Shown here: positions 14,301-29,300 of the stretch, piece by piece
How positions within the stretch are numbered: the first letter of the stretch is position 1
How the letters are laid out: the number at the start of each line of letters is the position of its first letter
Source of the DNA: Morella rubra
Lineage: Eukaryota; Streptophyta; Magnoliopsida; Fagales; Myricaceae
Assembly: GCA_003952965.2 (NCBI GenBank)
Contig: CM025856.1
Location: 10,685,814-10,749,813, forward strand
Length of the DNA: 64,000 bases
Reading direction: 5' to 3'
The notes under the pieces: model-generated
The model's database searches: none
What the model was told of the DNA's origin: nothing
Seen by the model: only the letters and a program-made list of their open reading frames with translations
Translations under genes and position numbers: made by a program

Positions 14301-17300
14301 TAGTTAAATTGTGTCCCGTATCTGTTAAAATATTTTCTTCTTTAGGGGTGAATAGAGACTGGAGGTCCTACTGTCATTTATTCTTTTGTGCAGGAATACT
14401 CTGTTATTAGTTCGAATGCAAACTTGGGCGTATATGGGCAGGGACTGCTGAAGTTGTCTGGTCATGGTGACACCATCAAAGGCCAGCGACTTTCCTTGTC
14501 TCTTTTTTATAACATAACTGTAAGCCCTCAACAAAAAATGTCCCAGTTTATTTGATATGAAATTTACACTATTGTTTCTTTCCATCTTATAAAAGGTTCT
14601 TCAGAATAGGCCAGTGTTCTGGTTTTTGTTAAAAACATCAATGCCAAACATACATTTAACATAAATATTATGAAGCTGTTGGAAGTGATCAGAAAAGCTT
14701 ACACATATACTTGAACTAGGAAGATGGACATCAAGTGGATGAGAAATTCAGTTTCTCCATTCACCTTTTAGTAATGATAATTAAGCTGTGTAGATACATT
14801 GAAGTACGTCACAACAACCTCTCCTTAAAATTATGTATTGAAAATTATTCTTTATGTGACAAAATTATGTATTGAAAGACATTAAAAGCTCCTCCTTGTT
14901 GTGTAATAAATGCAAGTATGTTGACCTTCTCAACTTTACAACATCTGTTCCGATTGGTACATGGGATTTTTTTAGTTCTTGAGTCAACTATTGTGGGGTT
15001 CTTATGGCTATCAACTGATGTTTCTTCAGAAGATGCCAAACAGAGCAATTTCTTTTTTTAAGTTTTCTGTTGGTAGATATTTATTTTTCTTCAGTTATAT
15101 CTAACATTCATTACCGCTTCTGAATTTGTGATATTCTTTGCAGTGCCTTTACTTGAACTCCTTGCACATGAGATGTTTATCTTTTAGTTACATAGTAGTA
15201 CTCATTATTTGTAATACGCCTACATTTCTTGGGTTCCCTTTGGGCAAAACCATTTTTGGAACTTCTTGCATGACAGGTTGGCCCAGGGTCTTTACTTCAG
15301 GCTCCATTGGAGGATGATGCCAGTAGAAAAGTGTGAGTATAGAATTGTGATTCCCTGGACTTTCAAGGTTGTTTCTTTGATTCTGCATTGGAAGATATAT
15401 AACATCTTTAAACTTAAATACTTTTTTGCAGGGTAACAATGTCCTTGTGTGAGAGTCAGACATGCCCAGTAGACTTGATAACTCCACCAGATGACTGCCA
15501 CGTCAACTATACTCTCTCCTTTTCAATCCAAGTAAGAGTAGAGCTTTTACCTTATTGTGAATTGTATGCCCTTTTTTAACAATTCATGCAATGAAAAATG
15601 TTCCTGGTCCAAGGGCTCGGGTACAAAGTTCTTATATGGTTTTCCAGCCATCTCAGGAAGCCCCAGTGCAACCCTTCTCCTTTTCTGTCATCTGTCATCC
15701 TTTGTTGTAAAGTTACATGCACTTGGCGGCATCTCCTTGCCATCTCTTCAGTGCAATTTCTTCTGATAAATAGGACATTTTGCCTTAGAATTATTAGACA
15801 TAGGTTTTTCACTTTGTACATATTTGTTCAAGAATCACGGCAGTCCAGAGTAGATTCTGCTTGTTTGGAAGGGATTTATCATTGTAGTTCAGTAGGACTG
15901 TTTCAACTTCACCTACTATTTATAGCCTTTTCTGATATTTACTGACGATTTTTTGCCAAGCAATCAAATTCTAGGACACAGGGATATAAGACAGTATTGT
16001 AGGAAACTCAGAAGTATTTAAGATCTGGAATTAAGTAGATCTAAATCCCCTATAATGATAGTGACGATGTTACTAGTAGCTATCAACCAGTCCAAAAACA
16101 CCCTATACAAGATCTTTATTCTAATGAGTGCGATCTCAATGCCTTGGGAAGTGTCTTGCATTTTGGTCTACTCGGGATGCACCCCATATGACATGAGGGA
16201 AGACCCTTCCAGCAAGTCAAGAGATCTGCTTTCATTTTTGGAAACTCTTAAACAGACGGGTGGCTTATCAAAGTTGGATTTGCTTTGTTTTGTTGTGCTG
16301 TTTATCTGCTTTTGAAATCCTTTATTCATTTGTATCATGCCAACTGGTGTGGACTCTTAAAATAGATTAAGATCTTAAAATCAAGTCATTCATGCAATAA
16401 TCACACTTACGTTCTGGCGTCTCTTGGGAACCATCAATTCAACTTCTTGCACAAGGGTAGCTTGATGTAGTCTGTTCCACACTATTTCCGTGGTTTTGTT
16501 CGGCTTTTGGCTGGGCAACATATTATACCATGTCTACCAAACTAATGTATTTATGTTCTGCATAAAATTATGAGACAGATTATATTTTGAAACAAGTGTG
16601 GATATCTGCAACAAGTTTTGACCTATCTTTTTGGGCCTACCACCCTTCAATGTCTTTGAGTACTGGCCTTCGTTCTTTTCTCAACTAGACTTTCGTTTGT
16701 TGCTTGTTTGACCTTGACATCTCACTTGAAATCTGTTTTATGTAACAAGTTACCATGAGAAGAACAATCAGTAGTCTTGCATGTAGCATGATGTAAAAAG
16801 AAATGGTTTCTTCTGACACTTGGCAGATATGTCGTGTTGAGGATCTTCTTGTGAATGGAGTTGTCAGAGGAAGTATAATTCACATCCACAGGGCGAGGAC
16901 TGTCATTATTGAGAGTGGTGGCGTGATTTCTAGTTCTGAATTAGGTAAAGAGTGTATTCCAAGTAACAGTGTCTTTATATCATTGTCTCCTTCCCCTTTT
17001 GTTTCTCTTGTTGCTAGGGTGGCATGGTATTGTTGGTTCTTGGGAAAAGGAATCACCTCATCTTTTTTAGTTCTAACAGACAGAAATCCCTTTCGCAGGT
17101 TGCAGTGAAGGTATTGGAAGGGGAAACTATTCCAATGGAGCTGGTAGTGGTGCTGGACATGGGGGAAGAGGTGGGTCTGGGAATTTCAATGGGAGGGTGA
17201 GCAACGGGGGTAACAAGTATGGTAATGCTGATCTCCCTTGTGAATTGGGAAGTGGAACCCAAGGTCCCAATGAATCATATGGACAAGTGGTTGGAGGCGG

Positions 17301-20300
17301 GATGATCGGTAATGTTTTTAAATAAAATCAATTCTTACTCACCAGAAGGTCATCCTTTGTTGTTAATTGCGTGCACATGAATAGGGTCCTCTGATATTGT
17401 AAAGTAATGAGAAGCCACCGTTTTGTCCTCATGTTTTCGTGCTTCATTCTTTTAGATCAATCAACCAGTATTCTATCTTACATTATACGTAGATAATGTT
17501 TACCAGTTCATGTTTCATTTTAACTAGTGATGGGATCCATCCAGTGGCCGCTTGTAAGACTTGATATTTACGGATCTTTGTGGGCTGATGGTCAAAGCTT
17601 TGGTAGAGGAGCAAGGAACGGCAATGGTTCTTTGATTGGCGGACTTGGTGGAGGTTCTGGTGGGACAGTCCTCCTTTTCCTTCAAGAGCTCAGGCTTTCA
17701 AAGAATTCATCTTTATCTGTTGTTGGGGGCAATGGTGGCCCTCTAGGTGGGGGTGGAGGTGGGGGAGGGAGAGTTCATTTTCACTGGTCTAAGATGGATG
17801 TTGGGGATGAATATGCTCCAGTTGCAAGTATAAATGGTTCCATAAACAGTAGGTGTGCCTCTTACTTTGATAAGTATCTCTCATTTCAGTTAGATACACG
17901 TAAATCAATACATGTACTTGTGACAATAAGTTCTTAATTTCCTTTCCTTCTTATTGACAGCAGTATGTGATGGTCATTGTCGAGGAAACCTTTTTCAATA
18001 ACTATTTGATGATATCCTATTGCAATAATATGAAAGTTTTGTAGCACGAAACCCCGTAGGTCCTTCCTAATGAGGCTATGCATAAACCCAGTAATAGGAA
18101 GAGTACTTTTGTCTATGCAGCCTTAATTGGAATGCCTGTTTTGACTTCTGAAAAATTGTTGTCATTTACAGTGAAACAATATGTGGTAAACTATGATAAT
18201 ATGATTCATTTTCATGGAAGTTTTGCTATGTTTTTTTACTGTCATCACCATGGACATTGGTTGGCCATTAGTTGAAGAACAGAATGATTTTCTGTATTTC
18301 TTGAATCTAAATGTACAAGGAATGTGTCTAAATATAATACAATCAAGAAAAGAAAAAAGGAAAGAATGATTTCCTAATAAAGATGAAAATCTGTCCAAAT
18401 CTGTCTAAATCAAGTCTCTAGAATCTCATATCATTCTATCCCATAATTACTCCCTATCAACCTGGATTTCAACACTCCCCCACAAGTTGGATCATAGATG
18501 TTAATCATATCCAACTTGCCAATGAAATCTTCGAATTTTTGCCAGGACAATCCTTTGGTGAATATCTGCAGTTTGCTCCTGAGTAGAAATATAAGTCATA
18601 CAAATTATTCCGTTCTCCACCTTTTCCTTGATGAAATGTCTATCCACTTCTACATGCTTGGTTCGGTCATGTTGTACTGGATTAAGGGAAATGTTGATTG
18701 CCGCTTTGTTATCGCAGTAGAGTTTAACTGGAATTTTTACAGCAGTGTGTAGTTCTTCTAAAAGTCTCTTTATCCATATCCCTTCACATATCCCTTGTGA
18801 TACTACTCTAAACTCCGCTTCAGCACTGCTTTTGGCCACAACATTTTGTTTCTTACTTCTCCAAATCACCAAGTTTCCCCATACATAAGTGCAATATCCG
18901 GTAGTAGACCATCTATCTTCCTTTGCACCTTCCCAATCAGCATCAATGAAAACTTCTACTTCTTTGCTTTCATCCTTTTTGAAGAGTAGCCCCCTCCCCA
19001 AGGAGCCCTTGAGATATTTGAGGATTCTGTAGACAACTTCTTGGTGAGCCTCCATTAGTGAATGCATGTGTTGACTCACCAAACTTATTGCAAACGCGAT
19101 GTCGGGTCTAGTATGTGATAGATAAATTAACTTGCCGACTAGTCTTTGATATCTGTCTCTTTTAACAGGTTTTCAGACTTCTCCTATTTTCCTTCCAACT
19201 TCAATAGGCGTGTCACTCGGTTTACGTCCAAACATGCCAGTCTCGGCTAGAAGATCAAGAATATATTTTCGTTGAGAGACACTAATACCTCTTTTTGATC
19301 TAGCGACTTCCATTCCCAGAAAATATTGCATCTACCCCAAGTCTTTTACTTCAAATTTAGTGGCTAGAACTTTCTTCAGCTTCTCCATCTCCACTATATC
19401 ATCTCCAGTGAGGATTATATCGTCAACATATACAATGAGAATTGTCTTCTTCCCATCTTCGGATTGATGGAAGAACATAGTGTAGTCTGATTGTCCTTGC
19501 TGATATCCTTGATTTTTTATCACTTTTGCAAATCTATCAACCCATGCTATGGGTGACTGTTTTAGACTGTACAAAGACTTCTTGAGTTTTCATATCTAGT
19601 TTTCTTGACCCTCTTTACAAAATCCCAGTGGTATTGTCATGAATACTTCTTCTTCTAGTTCACTGTTTAGGAATGCATTCTCGATGTCAAGTTGTTGGAG
19701 AGGCCTGTCCAAATTTGCTGCTAAAGATAGAAGAACCCAAATTGTATTTAATTTTGCCACGGGTGCAAATGTCTCTGTGTAGTCAATGCCATGGGTCTGA
19801 GTATACCACTTTGCAGCAAGTCGGGCTTTGTACCGTTCTATTGTCCCATCAGCTTTATATTTCAACGTGAACACCCATTTGCAATCAACAGGTTTTTTTC
19901 CCTTCAGTAAATTCATCACCTCCCAAGTTTCATTCTTGTCCAAGACTCTCATTTCTTCCATTACGGCCTCTCTTCATTTGGGAACCTCTAAGGCCTCCTG
20001 AATATTCCTTGGAATTTTTGCACTATCAAGGTTAGAACTAAAAGTACTGCGATTGCCCTGCCTTGGTTTCCAATCTGTAGGCTTCCCATGAAGTTCCCAG
20101 CAAGTTTCCTTCGTATGGCCAATTTTGCTGCAATGGTCGCACCAACTTTTGCCTTTATGTTGTTTTGGGCCAAACCCAGTTCTTGGTCCTTTAGAAACTA
20201 CGGCCGACATTTCAGACCTATTAGGCCTAAGAGATGTATTTTCCATCAGCATAACTTTCCACCTGTTCTCCTCTCACCATACTTCAGCAAAGACTTCGCG

Positions 20301-23300
20301 AGTTGAAGGTAGAGGACGTTGACCGAGTATTCTGCCTCTAACGTCGTCTAGTTCGTGGTTGAGACCAGCAAGGAATTTGTACACTCGCTCGGTTTCAAGC
20401 TTTTTGTTTGTACCGAGCACTGTCGCCTGAACACTCTCATTCTTCATCGTAGCTCAGATCGAGTTCCTGTCAGAAAGTCGTCATCTCCATGTAAAAATCA
20501 GTGGCATCCTTCTCTCCTTGTTTCATTTGCCATAATCGGGTCTTGATGTCAAAAATTTGAGAGTTCTCTATATCCGAGTATGTCTCTAGAACCACATCCC
20601 AGACGTCCTTCACCATTGGTAAGAACAGGTAAGTTTTTCCAATGGAGGATTTCATGGAGTTCACCATCCATGCAATTACCATCGAATTTTCTAACCTCCA
20701 TTTCAATAAAGCGGCAGTGTTGGTCGAGGGTGGTTGTTTCGTCTCACAAGTATGATACCCAGCTTTCCTTTGCCATCGATTATAAGCTTGATCGATTGAG
20801 TCCATTCACTAAAATTTTTTCCATTTAATTTTTCCACTGTGAGCTGAAAGGACAAGTTGTCAAGCCCACTTGAGCCTATGGTGGACATCGCTGGTGGTTC
20901 CCGAGTGGGGTTTGTAGAGGTTACCAGCCCTTCGCTGTTGATGGTGGCTTCCGCCATTGATAGCTAGGGTTTGCTGGCTCTGATACCATGAAGAACAAAA
21001 TGATTTTCTGTATTTCTTGAATCCAAATGTACAAGGAATGTGTCTAAATATAATGCAATCGAGAAAAGAAAAAAGGAAAGAATAATTTCCTAATAAAGAT
21101 GAAAATCTGTCTAAATCAAGTCTCTAGAATCTCGTATCATTCTATCCTATAATTACTCCCTATCAACCGGGATTTCAACATTAGTATTGAATGTGTGCAT
21201 ATCTGGGATGGTATCGTTGAGAGATTTGAAAGAAGATTGGCAAGTTGGAAGCGCATTTATCTTTCAAAGGGGAGAAGGTTAATGTTGATTAGATCTACTC
21301 TCTCTAGCCTTCCTACATACTTTTGTCGCTATTTCCTATTCCGTTGTCTGTGGCTAATAGGTTGGAGAAGCTGCAAAGGGATTTCTTATGGGGAAGTGGT
21401 GGTGATGAGCACAGTTTCACCTTAGTTAGAATCCTTAGGTTTGTTTCCTCTCTTCTCTTAGAGAGCTAAAATGGCTTTGGATTAGAGAGATAGGAAGACA
21501 GTTATTTCGGAGAAGTATGGGTGTGAGGAGAGTGGTTGGTGCACTTTGGAGGCGCAGGGCTCTTATGGGGTTAGCTTGTGGAAGCACATTAGCAAAGGGT
21601 GGCAATCTTTTAGAGACAATATTAAGTTTGTAGTTGGAAATGGCTCCAGAATCCAGTTTTGGCATGATAAGGGGAAAGACCTTTGAGGTTGGAGTTTCCT
21701 CAGTTATTCTCTCTAGCTCGATGCAAGGATGCTTGGGTGGCTGATTGTATGGAGTTGGGATCCAGAGTTGTGTTGTGGGATGTTCATTTTGAGAGATTGA
21801 TCTATGATTGGGAGATGGAGGTTTTTTCGGCGTTTTATTCCTTACTTTACTCGATGAATAGGAGAAGAGGGGGAGAGGATAAATTGCTTTGGATGGGGTC
21901 CAAGGGTGGAGTCTTCTCTGTTAAGTCAATGCATTCTTTGCTTATGGAGGGTTCCAGTGAGGTTTTTCCATGGCGTCAATGTTGGAGGAATTTGGCTCCC
22001 CCTAGAGTTGCTTTCTTTGTTTAGGAAGCCAAGCATAGGAAAATTCTGACCATTGACAACTTGAGGAAGGAGGGGAGTGTTCTTGACGAAGTGGTGCTAT
22101 TTATGTAAGAATGACGGAGAAACGGTTGATTATATCCTTAGTCATTGCACGATGGCGAGAGGATTGTGGGCGCATGTGCTAAGTATTCTCAACTACGATT
22201 GGGTTATGCCTAGGAAGGTGGTGGATGTCTTGTATTGTTGGAGGAGGAAGTTTGAGAATCCTATCGCCTTGGCCATTTGGAAGATGATCCCGGCTGCATA
22301 TGGTGGAGTTTGTGGAGGGAAAGGAACGGGAGATGTTTTGAGGATAAGACCTTGTCATTGGATCGTTTGGGGGGTTCTATGTTGCATTCTCTTTTCTTGT
22401 GGGCTAATTCGGTCTTAGGTTCTACTTTTGAGGGTTTTCCGAATTTTTTGAGTTTTTTAGCTTGTATGCTTAATGTTTTCAGTATAATCTCTTGTACTGT
22501 AAACTATCTTTTTCGTTAATAAAGTTTAACTTACTTATCAAAAAAAATATTGAATGTGCCCCTGGTTGTACTGAGATTGCACCCGCTTATAAAACATGAA
22601 GGTCCCAGCTGCCGTGGTGCACATAGGACTTCAGGTGAGAACATGGCACCAGGAATAACAATATGAACATTTACAAACTGATTTTATTAAGAAATGGTGA
22701 TTATTTTTTAGCGAAGTTGTGCTATGGAATAGAACCTTTTTTCTTCGTAATCAATACATGGAGGGAAATATAATTCATGACCTCACTAACACCAAGTATT
22801 TGTGGGGGTTGGAAGTGTCATTAGGCACAAAGGCCATTGGCACAAAGAGTATTTCATGCAAAAGGTTTTTTCATTGGAAAAGAGAAATATCATATCTGTC
22901 AAATGAATCCTTTGTGATAGGTAAAATAATCGTAGTGAATCCATTGTCAACTATTTATCATCCAGCTAATACTGTAATATCATGTAACATTATACCATTT
23001 TCTCCTTGTATGGAGTTTTTGTAGCCAATCAATCAGTATTTTTCTGCATTGGCTTTGGAGAAAATAGCTGATGTCAGGATGCTTAACTCTTTTATTTATT
23101 TATTCATGGAATTGGTCCCCAAATTTTCTCGATATCTCCTCTCTTATCTTTTCATTTAAGCCCGTAGGTGTCGCCTTAGAACTCTTATGTACAATCAACA
23201 AACTTAAATACTTGTATTATTTTGAATGGCTCTTAAAAGATGGAAGTAGGACCCATTCAGGTAATAACAGCATATATTCATATGTAACAGCGGAGGTTCT

Positions 23301-26300
23301 GGGGACAATAGTGGTCTCTATGGGGAGGGGGGCACAGTTACAGGAAAAAAATGCCCTAAGGGTCTCTATGGTACTTTCTGCAAGGTACATTCCCTTTCCT
23401 TGTTAGATAGCATTATTTTTACAGTATGGGAAATTTGTGTCGATATTGTTCTTCCAAAAAGGTTGGGCATCACCTGTATACAGTCATGTTTTGGAAAGCC
23501 TTCTTTTTTGTCTATTAACATTCATGAGGAGTGGTAGGATTTGCAAGGTATTTCCTGATTCCTAATGCATAATGTTGAAACCTGTCGCTAACCTATCACA
23601 AAAAGTTCTGGTACATTGGAGAACATCTCTGTATTGTGTTTTTTCCATTAAACGTGAAGAGCTAAATATGTGGGAATTCATTTGTGTTCCGGTGTACATG
23701 ACTTCCCTCCTTTTTCAATAAATATATTGTTAAGTATAAGGACAAATAAATGGAACGCTAGGTGTAGATTCATGGAAACATTTTTGTTCACGAATGATTC
23801 TCTATGAGTTGAATTTATATCCTTCTCTTGGCTTATTCTCATAGTCAAATGGTTATATGGTTAAACGGAAAAACAAAATAATCCATCAATGCTGCTATTT
23901 AGAGAATAGTACTATATACTCAAGTGCCCTCTGAATCGATGAAGGCACAGATTTTTTTTCAATTGGAGTTTGTGGCATAGAGTACTTTACCTGGATGCTA
24001 TGTTTCTGCAACATTTTGATTCTCACTCTTCCATGTCACAAAACTACATGCAATTATACTGCAATATCTTGACATAAAGCTCTAATCTCGAGGCTACCAA
24101 TTCAATCTGCATTGCCTTGTTTAACCTTCATCAATGTTAAAGGTTCCAAATGCCATTCCAAAATGACAGACTCTGAATATATCTGTTTGGTTTGAACCAT
24201 GAACTGCTGATTAATCAAATACAAGAATACACAGCTCACTAGACGTGGAGTATTTTTTATCTGGGCTTGCCTTGAAATGTGGCTTCTCTTTTCATGTCTT
24301 TGGAACATGTGATTTATGTCTATACAACTGGGCATGCTTATTATCCCTTTGATATTTTTGGTCTTGTTGCGTGAACTTTCTTACTCCATGTACAACTGCT
24401 CGATATTGCATTTGATCGTATAGTGGTATTGCATGTTTGCAATTTGTGAACTAGTCTTGGCATGTGTTGAGGAAGTTTTGGTTAATACAATGTCATATAG
24501 GAATGCCCTGTTGGCACTTACAAAGATGTTGAGGGCTCTGATGAACATCTTTGCACACCATGCTCTCTTGATCTTCTTCCCAATCGAGCTAATTTCATAT
24601 ATGTGCGAGGTAATATTGTTCAGTACAATTGGACTATGACAAAGAAACTCTCTCTCTCTCTCTCTCTCTCTCACCAACTTCTATTTTGGTGATGTACTTT
24701 TTCAGGAGGAGTTAGTCAGCCAGCTTGTCCTTATAAATGCATATCTGACAAGTATCGGATGCCAAGTTGCTACACGCCTCTTGAGGAGCTGATATATACT
24801 TTTGGGGGGATCTGGCCTTTTGCACTTCTGTTGTCCTGCATTTTGGTGCTTCTATCTCTACTCTTAAACACTTTAAGGATCAAAGTAGTTGGATCAAGTT
24901 CTTATCATCGGGAAAATTCAATTGACCACCACAGTCATCACCATTTTCCATATCTTCTTTCTTTATCAGAGGTTCGTTGAAGTTCGTAACAAGCATTCCT
25001 TTGTTTTCCTGGATAATGAAAAAATCTTCCCTTTCTTTCAGCTTATGCCTTTAATGATGTTTATTTATCATACACGTCTTTAAAACTAGGTGCGGGGAGC
25101 CAGAGCAGACGAAACTCAAAGCCATGTTCACAGAATGTACTTCATGGGTCCCAATACTTTTAGAGAACCATGGCATCTTCCTTACTCTCCTCCCAATGCA
25201 ATTATTGAAATTGTGTAAGATAACATTTCAACTTGAAGTGGCATAATCTGATTTTGATGTTGCATTTTGCTTTTCTGAATCTTTTGACCCTAGTAATCTC
25301 AGCTAAACATTTTGATACAACCATTTGACTTGAACTATTACTCTTGTGATACTGTCTAGTCAAGAGGAACAACTTTCTTTTAGCATCAGTCTGTTGGAGT
25401 ATTTTGTATCCCAAGATACACTTCTAAGTGACACCTTTTGATTAAACAGCATATGACTACATGACCTACAACGCTGCATGGGCAATATTATAGCAGTATC
25501 AACTTGTTTCATCTTGTGTCTCACAAATTTATCTATGCTGTGCAACCCTTCTTCATCTACAGGTATGAAGATGCTTTTAACAGATTCATTGATGAGATTA
25601 ACTCTGTTGCTGCATATGATTGGTGGGAAGGGTCGGTTCACATCATACTTTCAGTTATTGCATATCCTTGTGCCTGGTCCTGGAAGCAGTGGCGAAGGAG
25701 ATATAAAATCCATCGCCTTCAAGAGTACGTCAAGTCTGAATATGACCACTCATGTCTGCGCTCATGCAGATCACGAGCTCTATACAAAGGGATGAAGGTT
25801 TGACTTATCATGTGTTTATTGTTGTAGAGCCAGCTTCTTTTTTCTGTGTTCTATTCAATTTGCATTCCAAACCAATATTAGGCAGTCTCTGATGTTCACT
25901 GAGAACTTCCAATCCATATAATGGCATTATCTGCAACTCTTTGAAGGACATGGGATCAGCACTTTATTGATCTCTAGCAATGAACCAGGTTGGAGTTTTC
26001 CTTCCCAAAACGATTTTTAGCAAGTTACCTCATCCCTCTGTCCTGGATGTCTGCAAATGAGAAGCTGGAATTCCTGTTCCTCACTAGTTTACTGAACAAA
26101 GGATAATTAGAAGCATTCGCTTTGAGTTTCGAATATTGTGCGCCTACATTTTCTTTATCACATCCTTATATGGGTGGACACTGATGCAGGTTGGGGCAAC
26201 ACCAGACTTGATGGTGGCATACATTGATTTTTTCCTTGGTGGCGATGAGAAGCGTTTGGACATGGTCTCAATTATACAGAAGAGATTCCCAATGTGTATA

Positions 26301-29300
26301 GTTTTTGGTGGGGACGGAAGCTATATGTCGCCTTATAATCTTCACAGTGATACATTATTGACAAATCTTCTTGGCCAGGTCTCTTGGTTGTTTATGGTCC
26401 TTTACATAGCTTCAAAACACTTCTCTCTCATTTTATTATGTTGGTAGTTGTAATTATCATTTTGATCCGTGTATCTGACATTTATTTGTTTCCCAGCATG
26501 TCCCAGCAACTGTTTGGACTCGTTTGGTGGCTGGTTTGAATGCTCATTTAAGGACAGTGAGGCATGGATCCATACGTTCTGCACTTATTCCTGTTATTAA
26601 CTGGATAAATAGTCATGCAAACCCTCAACTTGATTTTCATGGGGTGAGAATTGAGCTTGGATGGTTCCAGGCAACAGCTTCAGGTTATTATCAGCTGGGT
26701 CTTTTGGTGGCTGTTGGTGATTATTGTTTTCACAATATGCATCCACCTGATTTGTTAGACAGGAATATCAATGAATCTCCAAGGTAAATATGACTGTTTG
26801 TGCCTATGAGATTCCTGGACCAGAATGTTTCCTGATAGTTCTTCCGCATCCTGCAGTATTGTTTCTGAGTATTTCAAGACCAATATGACATATGTGTTAC
26901 ATCTTATCTGTCAGATGCATGCCAGCTAAAGATACGTTGCTTATTGGTGAAACAATAGTCCATGTTGCATTGGTGAGGAAAGTATTAATGAGGATGTCAA
27001 TGTTGATGAAGATGATCACCCAACATCAGGTGGAGGAATGAGGATAAAACAGAAAATAAAAGTGAACTGCACTCTGTAAAACAAGATAAATAACAATTAT
27101 GTTGTGTCTCTATAGTGCTATAAACTTAGTCTACTTTCCTTTTTTTATAGGCTATCAACTTAGTCTAGTTACCATAGAGATTCAGATAATATTTTCCACA
27201 CTACTTACCTGCAAGGCACAATTTTAGTAGAATGATTCGGAACTACTTGGCCTATCCTTGCGTGTTGGATAAGGTGCTTTCCATCAACAAGTAGTACCTG
27301 TAGATGTAGACCTCCAGCTGCATCATGTCTTTTTGATCAGGATAAAAATGTCCATAAGTATAGACTTTTAAGTTTATTTATATTATTGGTGATTTAGATA
27401 CATACCAATATATCTGTCCTTCTAGTCCCTAGTGCATTTTATAGTAATTGATGGTTCTCTAGTCCTATATTTGTGTCTGTTTGTCCAAAAAATTAATCCG
27501 TCATGAACTCGTTTGGTCATCTATTGATTGTTGTTTCAGGCAAAAGGTTGCATGTCCACGAAAAAGTCTTACGCAGCAACCTTGGGCGTGTACAAGTCAT
27601 GCCTTACCTCTTAAAAGGATAACGGGGGGAATTAATGGAGGACTCATAAATAATACTACAGTGAAGTTTCTGGATTTTAAGAGGGACTTTGCCTTTCCCC
27701 TTTATATCTTGCTGCACAATTCTAGACCTGTTGGTCGTCAGGTATCCTGATGATGATACTTATATCACCTCTGCAGTTTGCTAAGTTATTTTGCTATTGT
27801 TCATAATCTAATACCTGGAATTTCTGTGTTCCAGGACAGCCTACAGCTGCTGATCACTATTATGATTTTGTCAGATCTGGCTGTCACCCTCCTTCTGTTG
27901 ATTCAGTTCTACTGGATTTCTCTTGGGGCTTTCCTTGCTGTGTTGCTCATTCTTCCCCTATCCCTACTTTCTCCCTTTCCAGCTGGCTTGAACGCCTTAT
28001 TCAGCAAAGAACCTAGAAGAGTTTCACTTGCTCGTATTTATGCATTGTGGAATGCTACATCACTATCGAATATTGTAAGTTGCACTAAGTGCTAATTCAC
28101 AAGAAACCTATCAATTGTCATCCTTGTTCCTTTGCCTTTTTTTTAACTGTTCAGTGCTACTGAGAAGAGACTTAATAAATTAGACCATCAATAAGTTACT
28201 CCTGAAGCTATTTTATATTCAGTATGGGAAAATATTAATCCTTGGCAAGTCACAAGCAGTATTGCCCTTATCCACGAGGGAACTAGAGACAACCTGTGTG
28301 AAAATCGTCACGTTTTCCTGCAATATTTTCTGATTGGAGTAACTAATTTATAAGATGGCCTAGACTTAAGACATTTTCCTACCCCGAAATGTGCACTACC
28401 ATATATAGTTTGTGATATAAGCTGCTCAAACTTCTTCCTGTCAGATTAAACGGTGTATCTCAAAGGGCAAGAGTTCAACTGGATGCATAGATAGATCCTT
28501 AAGCTTTTTTGTACTGTTCATTGTTCTATTGGGATATCATTTTCTCATTTATCCCACCCTCTTGACACAACCCTTTGTCACATATGTGAACACTGACAAA
28601 GTCCTTATCATTCATAAATTTTCATGGGGAATATGCTTCAAGACATTATGAAATTTTTTGAAAAGAGGAACATTATGTACTTCTTGTTTTCATCCTTTTG
28701 AAGTTTTTTTTTTTTTTTTTTAGTTTTGTTGATCTATAACCATCTACAATCTTTCTACAAAGAGATGTCAGATCCAAGGCATATCAATTCAATTGAATGG
28801 GATGACAGTTTCTCATTTTGAATTTCTAAAATCAGAATTTGGATCAAATGGCACACCTCAGTATACTAGCCCTTCGAATTCTTTAAGAGATTTATCTAAA
28901 AGATTCGCGATATAACTAGGAATCTACAGATACAAGACAACTCAATTTTGGCCACATCTACTTATTTATAACTCTGTACTGTTCGACAATTTTCAGTAAT
29001 GTTATTCCAAAAGGACAGATTTCCGGCAAAGAGAGTTGTGCCCAAAATATCTCTACTGAATGTAAAGAATTTGGCATTTCACTGATAAAATCTTCACTGG
29101 ACAATTAATAGGCAATTACTTGTTTAGTTCCAGACGTGCTTGAAAAGGCTCTTGTGTCTAAAATTCTAAATATTGATATTCAAGTGATCCTCTTATATCT
29201 TTGCTCGTGTCATGATTGGTTCTTTTTTCTGCAGGCTGTGGCTTTCATTTGCGGCATAGTCCATTATGGATTTTCCGCTTTCCAGCCACCTGACAAGCCA

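Larger units (their letters stand above)
18273..21180 (-). mobile_element. Copia LTR retrotransposon, internally deleted, with intact target duplication
   Basis: LTRs of 202 and 192 bp (18273-18474 and 20989-21180) are close to identical apart from a few substitutions and a 10-base indel. The element is flanked by the 5-bp duplication TTAGT (18268-18272 and 21181-21185). On the minus strand the order is LTR, tRNA-iMet primer site, gag, reverse transcriptase, RNase H, polypurine tract, LTR: the Copia domain order, but protease and integrase are absent. The gag frame runs into the start of the reverse transcriptase region with no integrase between. Frame interruptions make it non-coding today. 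It lies antisense in intron 11, so splicing of the host gene need not be disturbed. Its mobility would have required enzymes from another copy, unless the deletion came after insertion. Confidence 0.93.
17853..23290 (+). other. Intron 11 of the glycine-rich protein gene, enlarged by two retroelements
   Basis: This 5.4 kb intron separates the last glycine-rich exon from the EGF-like exon. Phase is maintained across it (AG from exon 11 plus C from exon 12). About 4.3 kb is the Copia and LINE insertions; the remainder shows no coding potential. Without the insertions the intron would be about 1.1 kb, similar to its neighbours. Confidence 0.85.
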
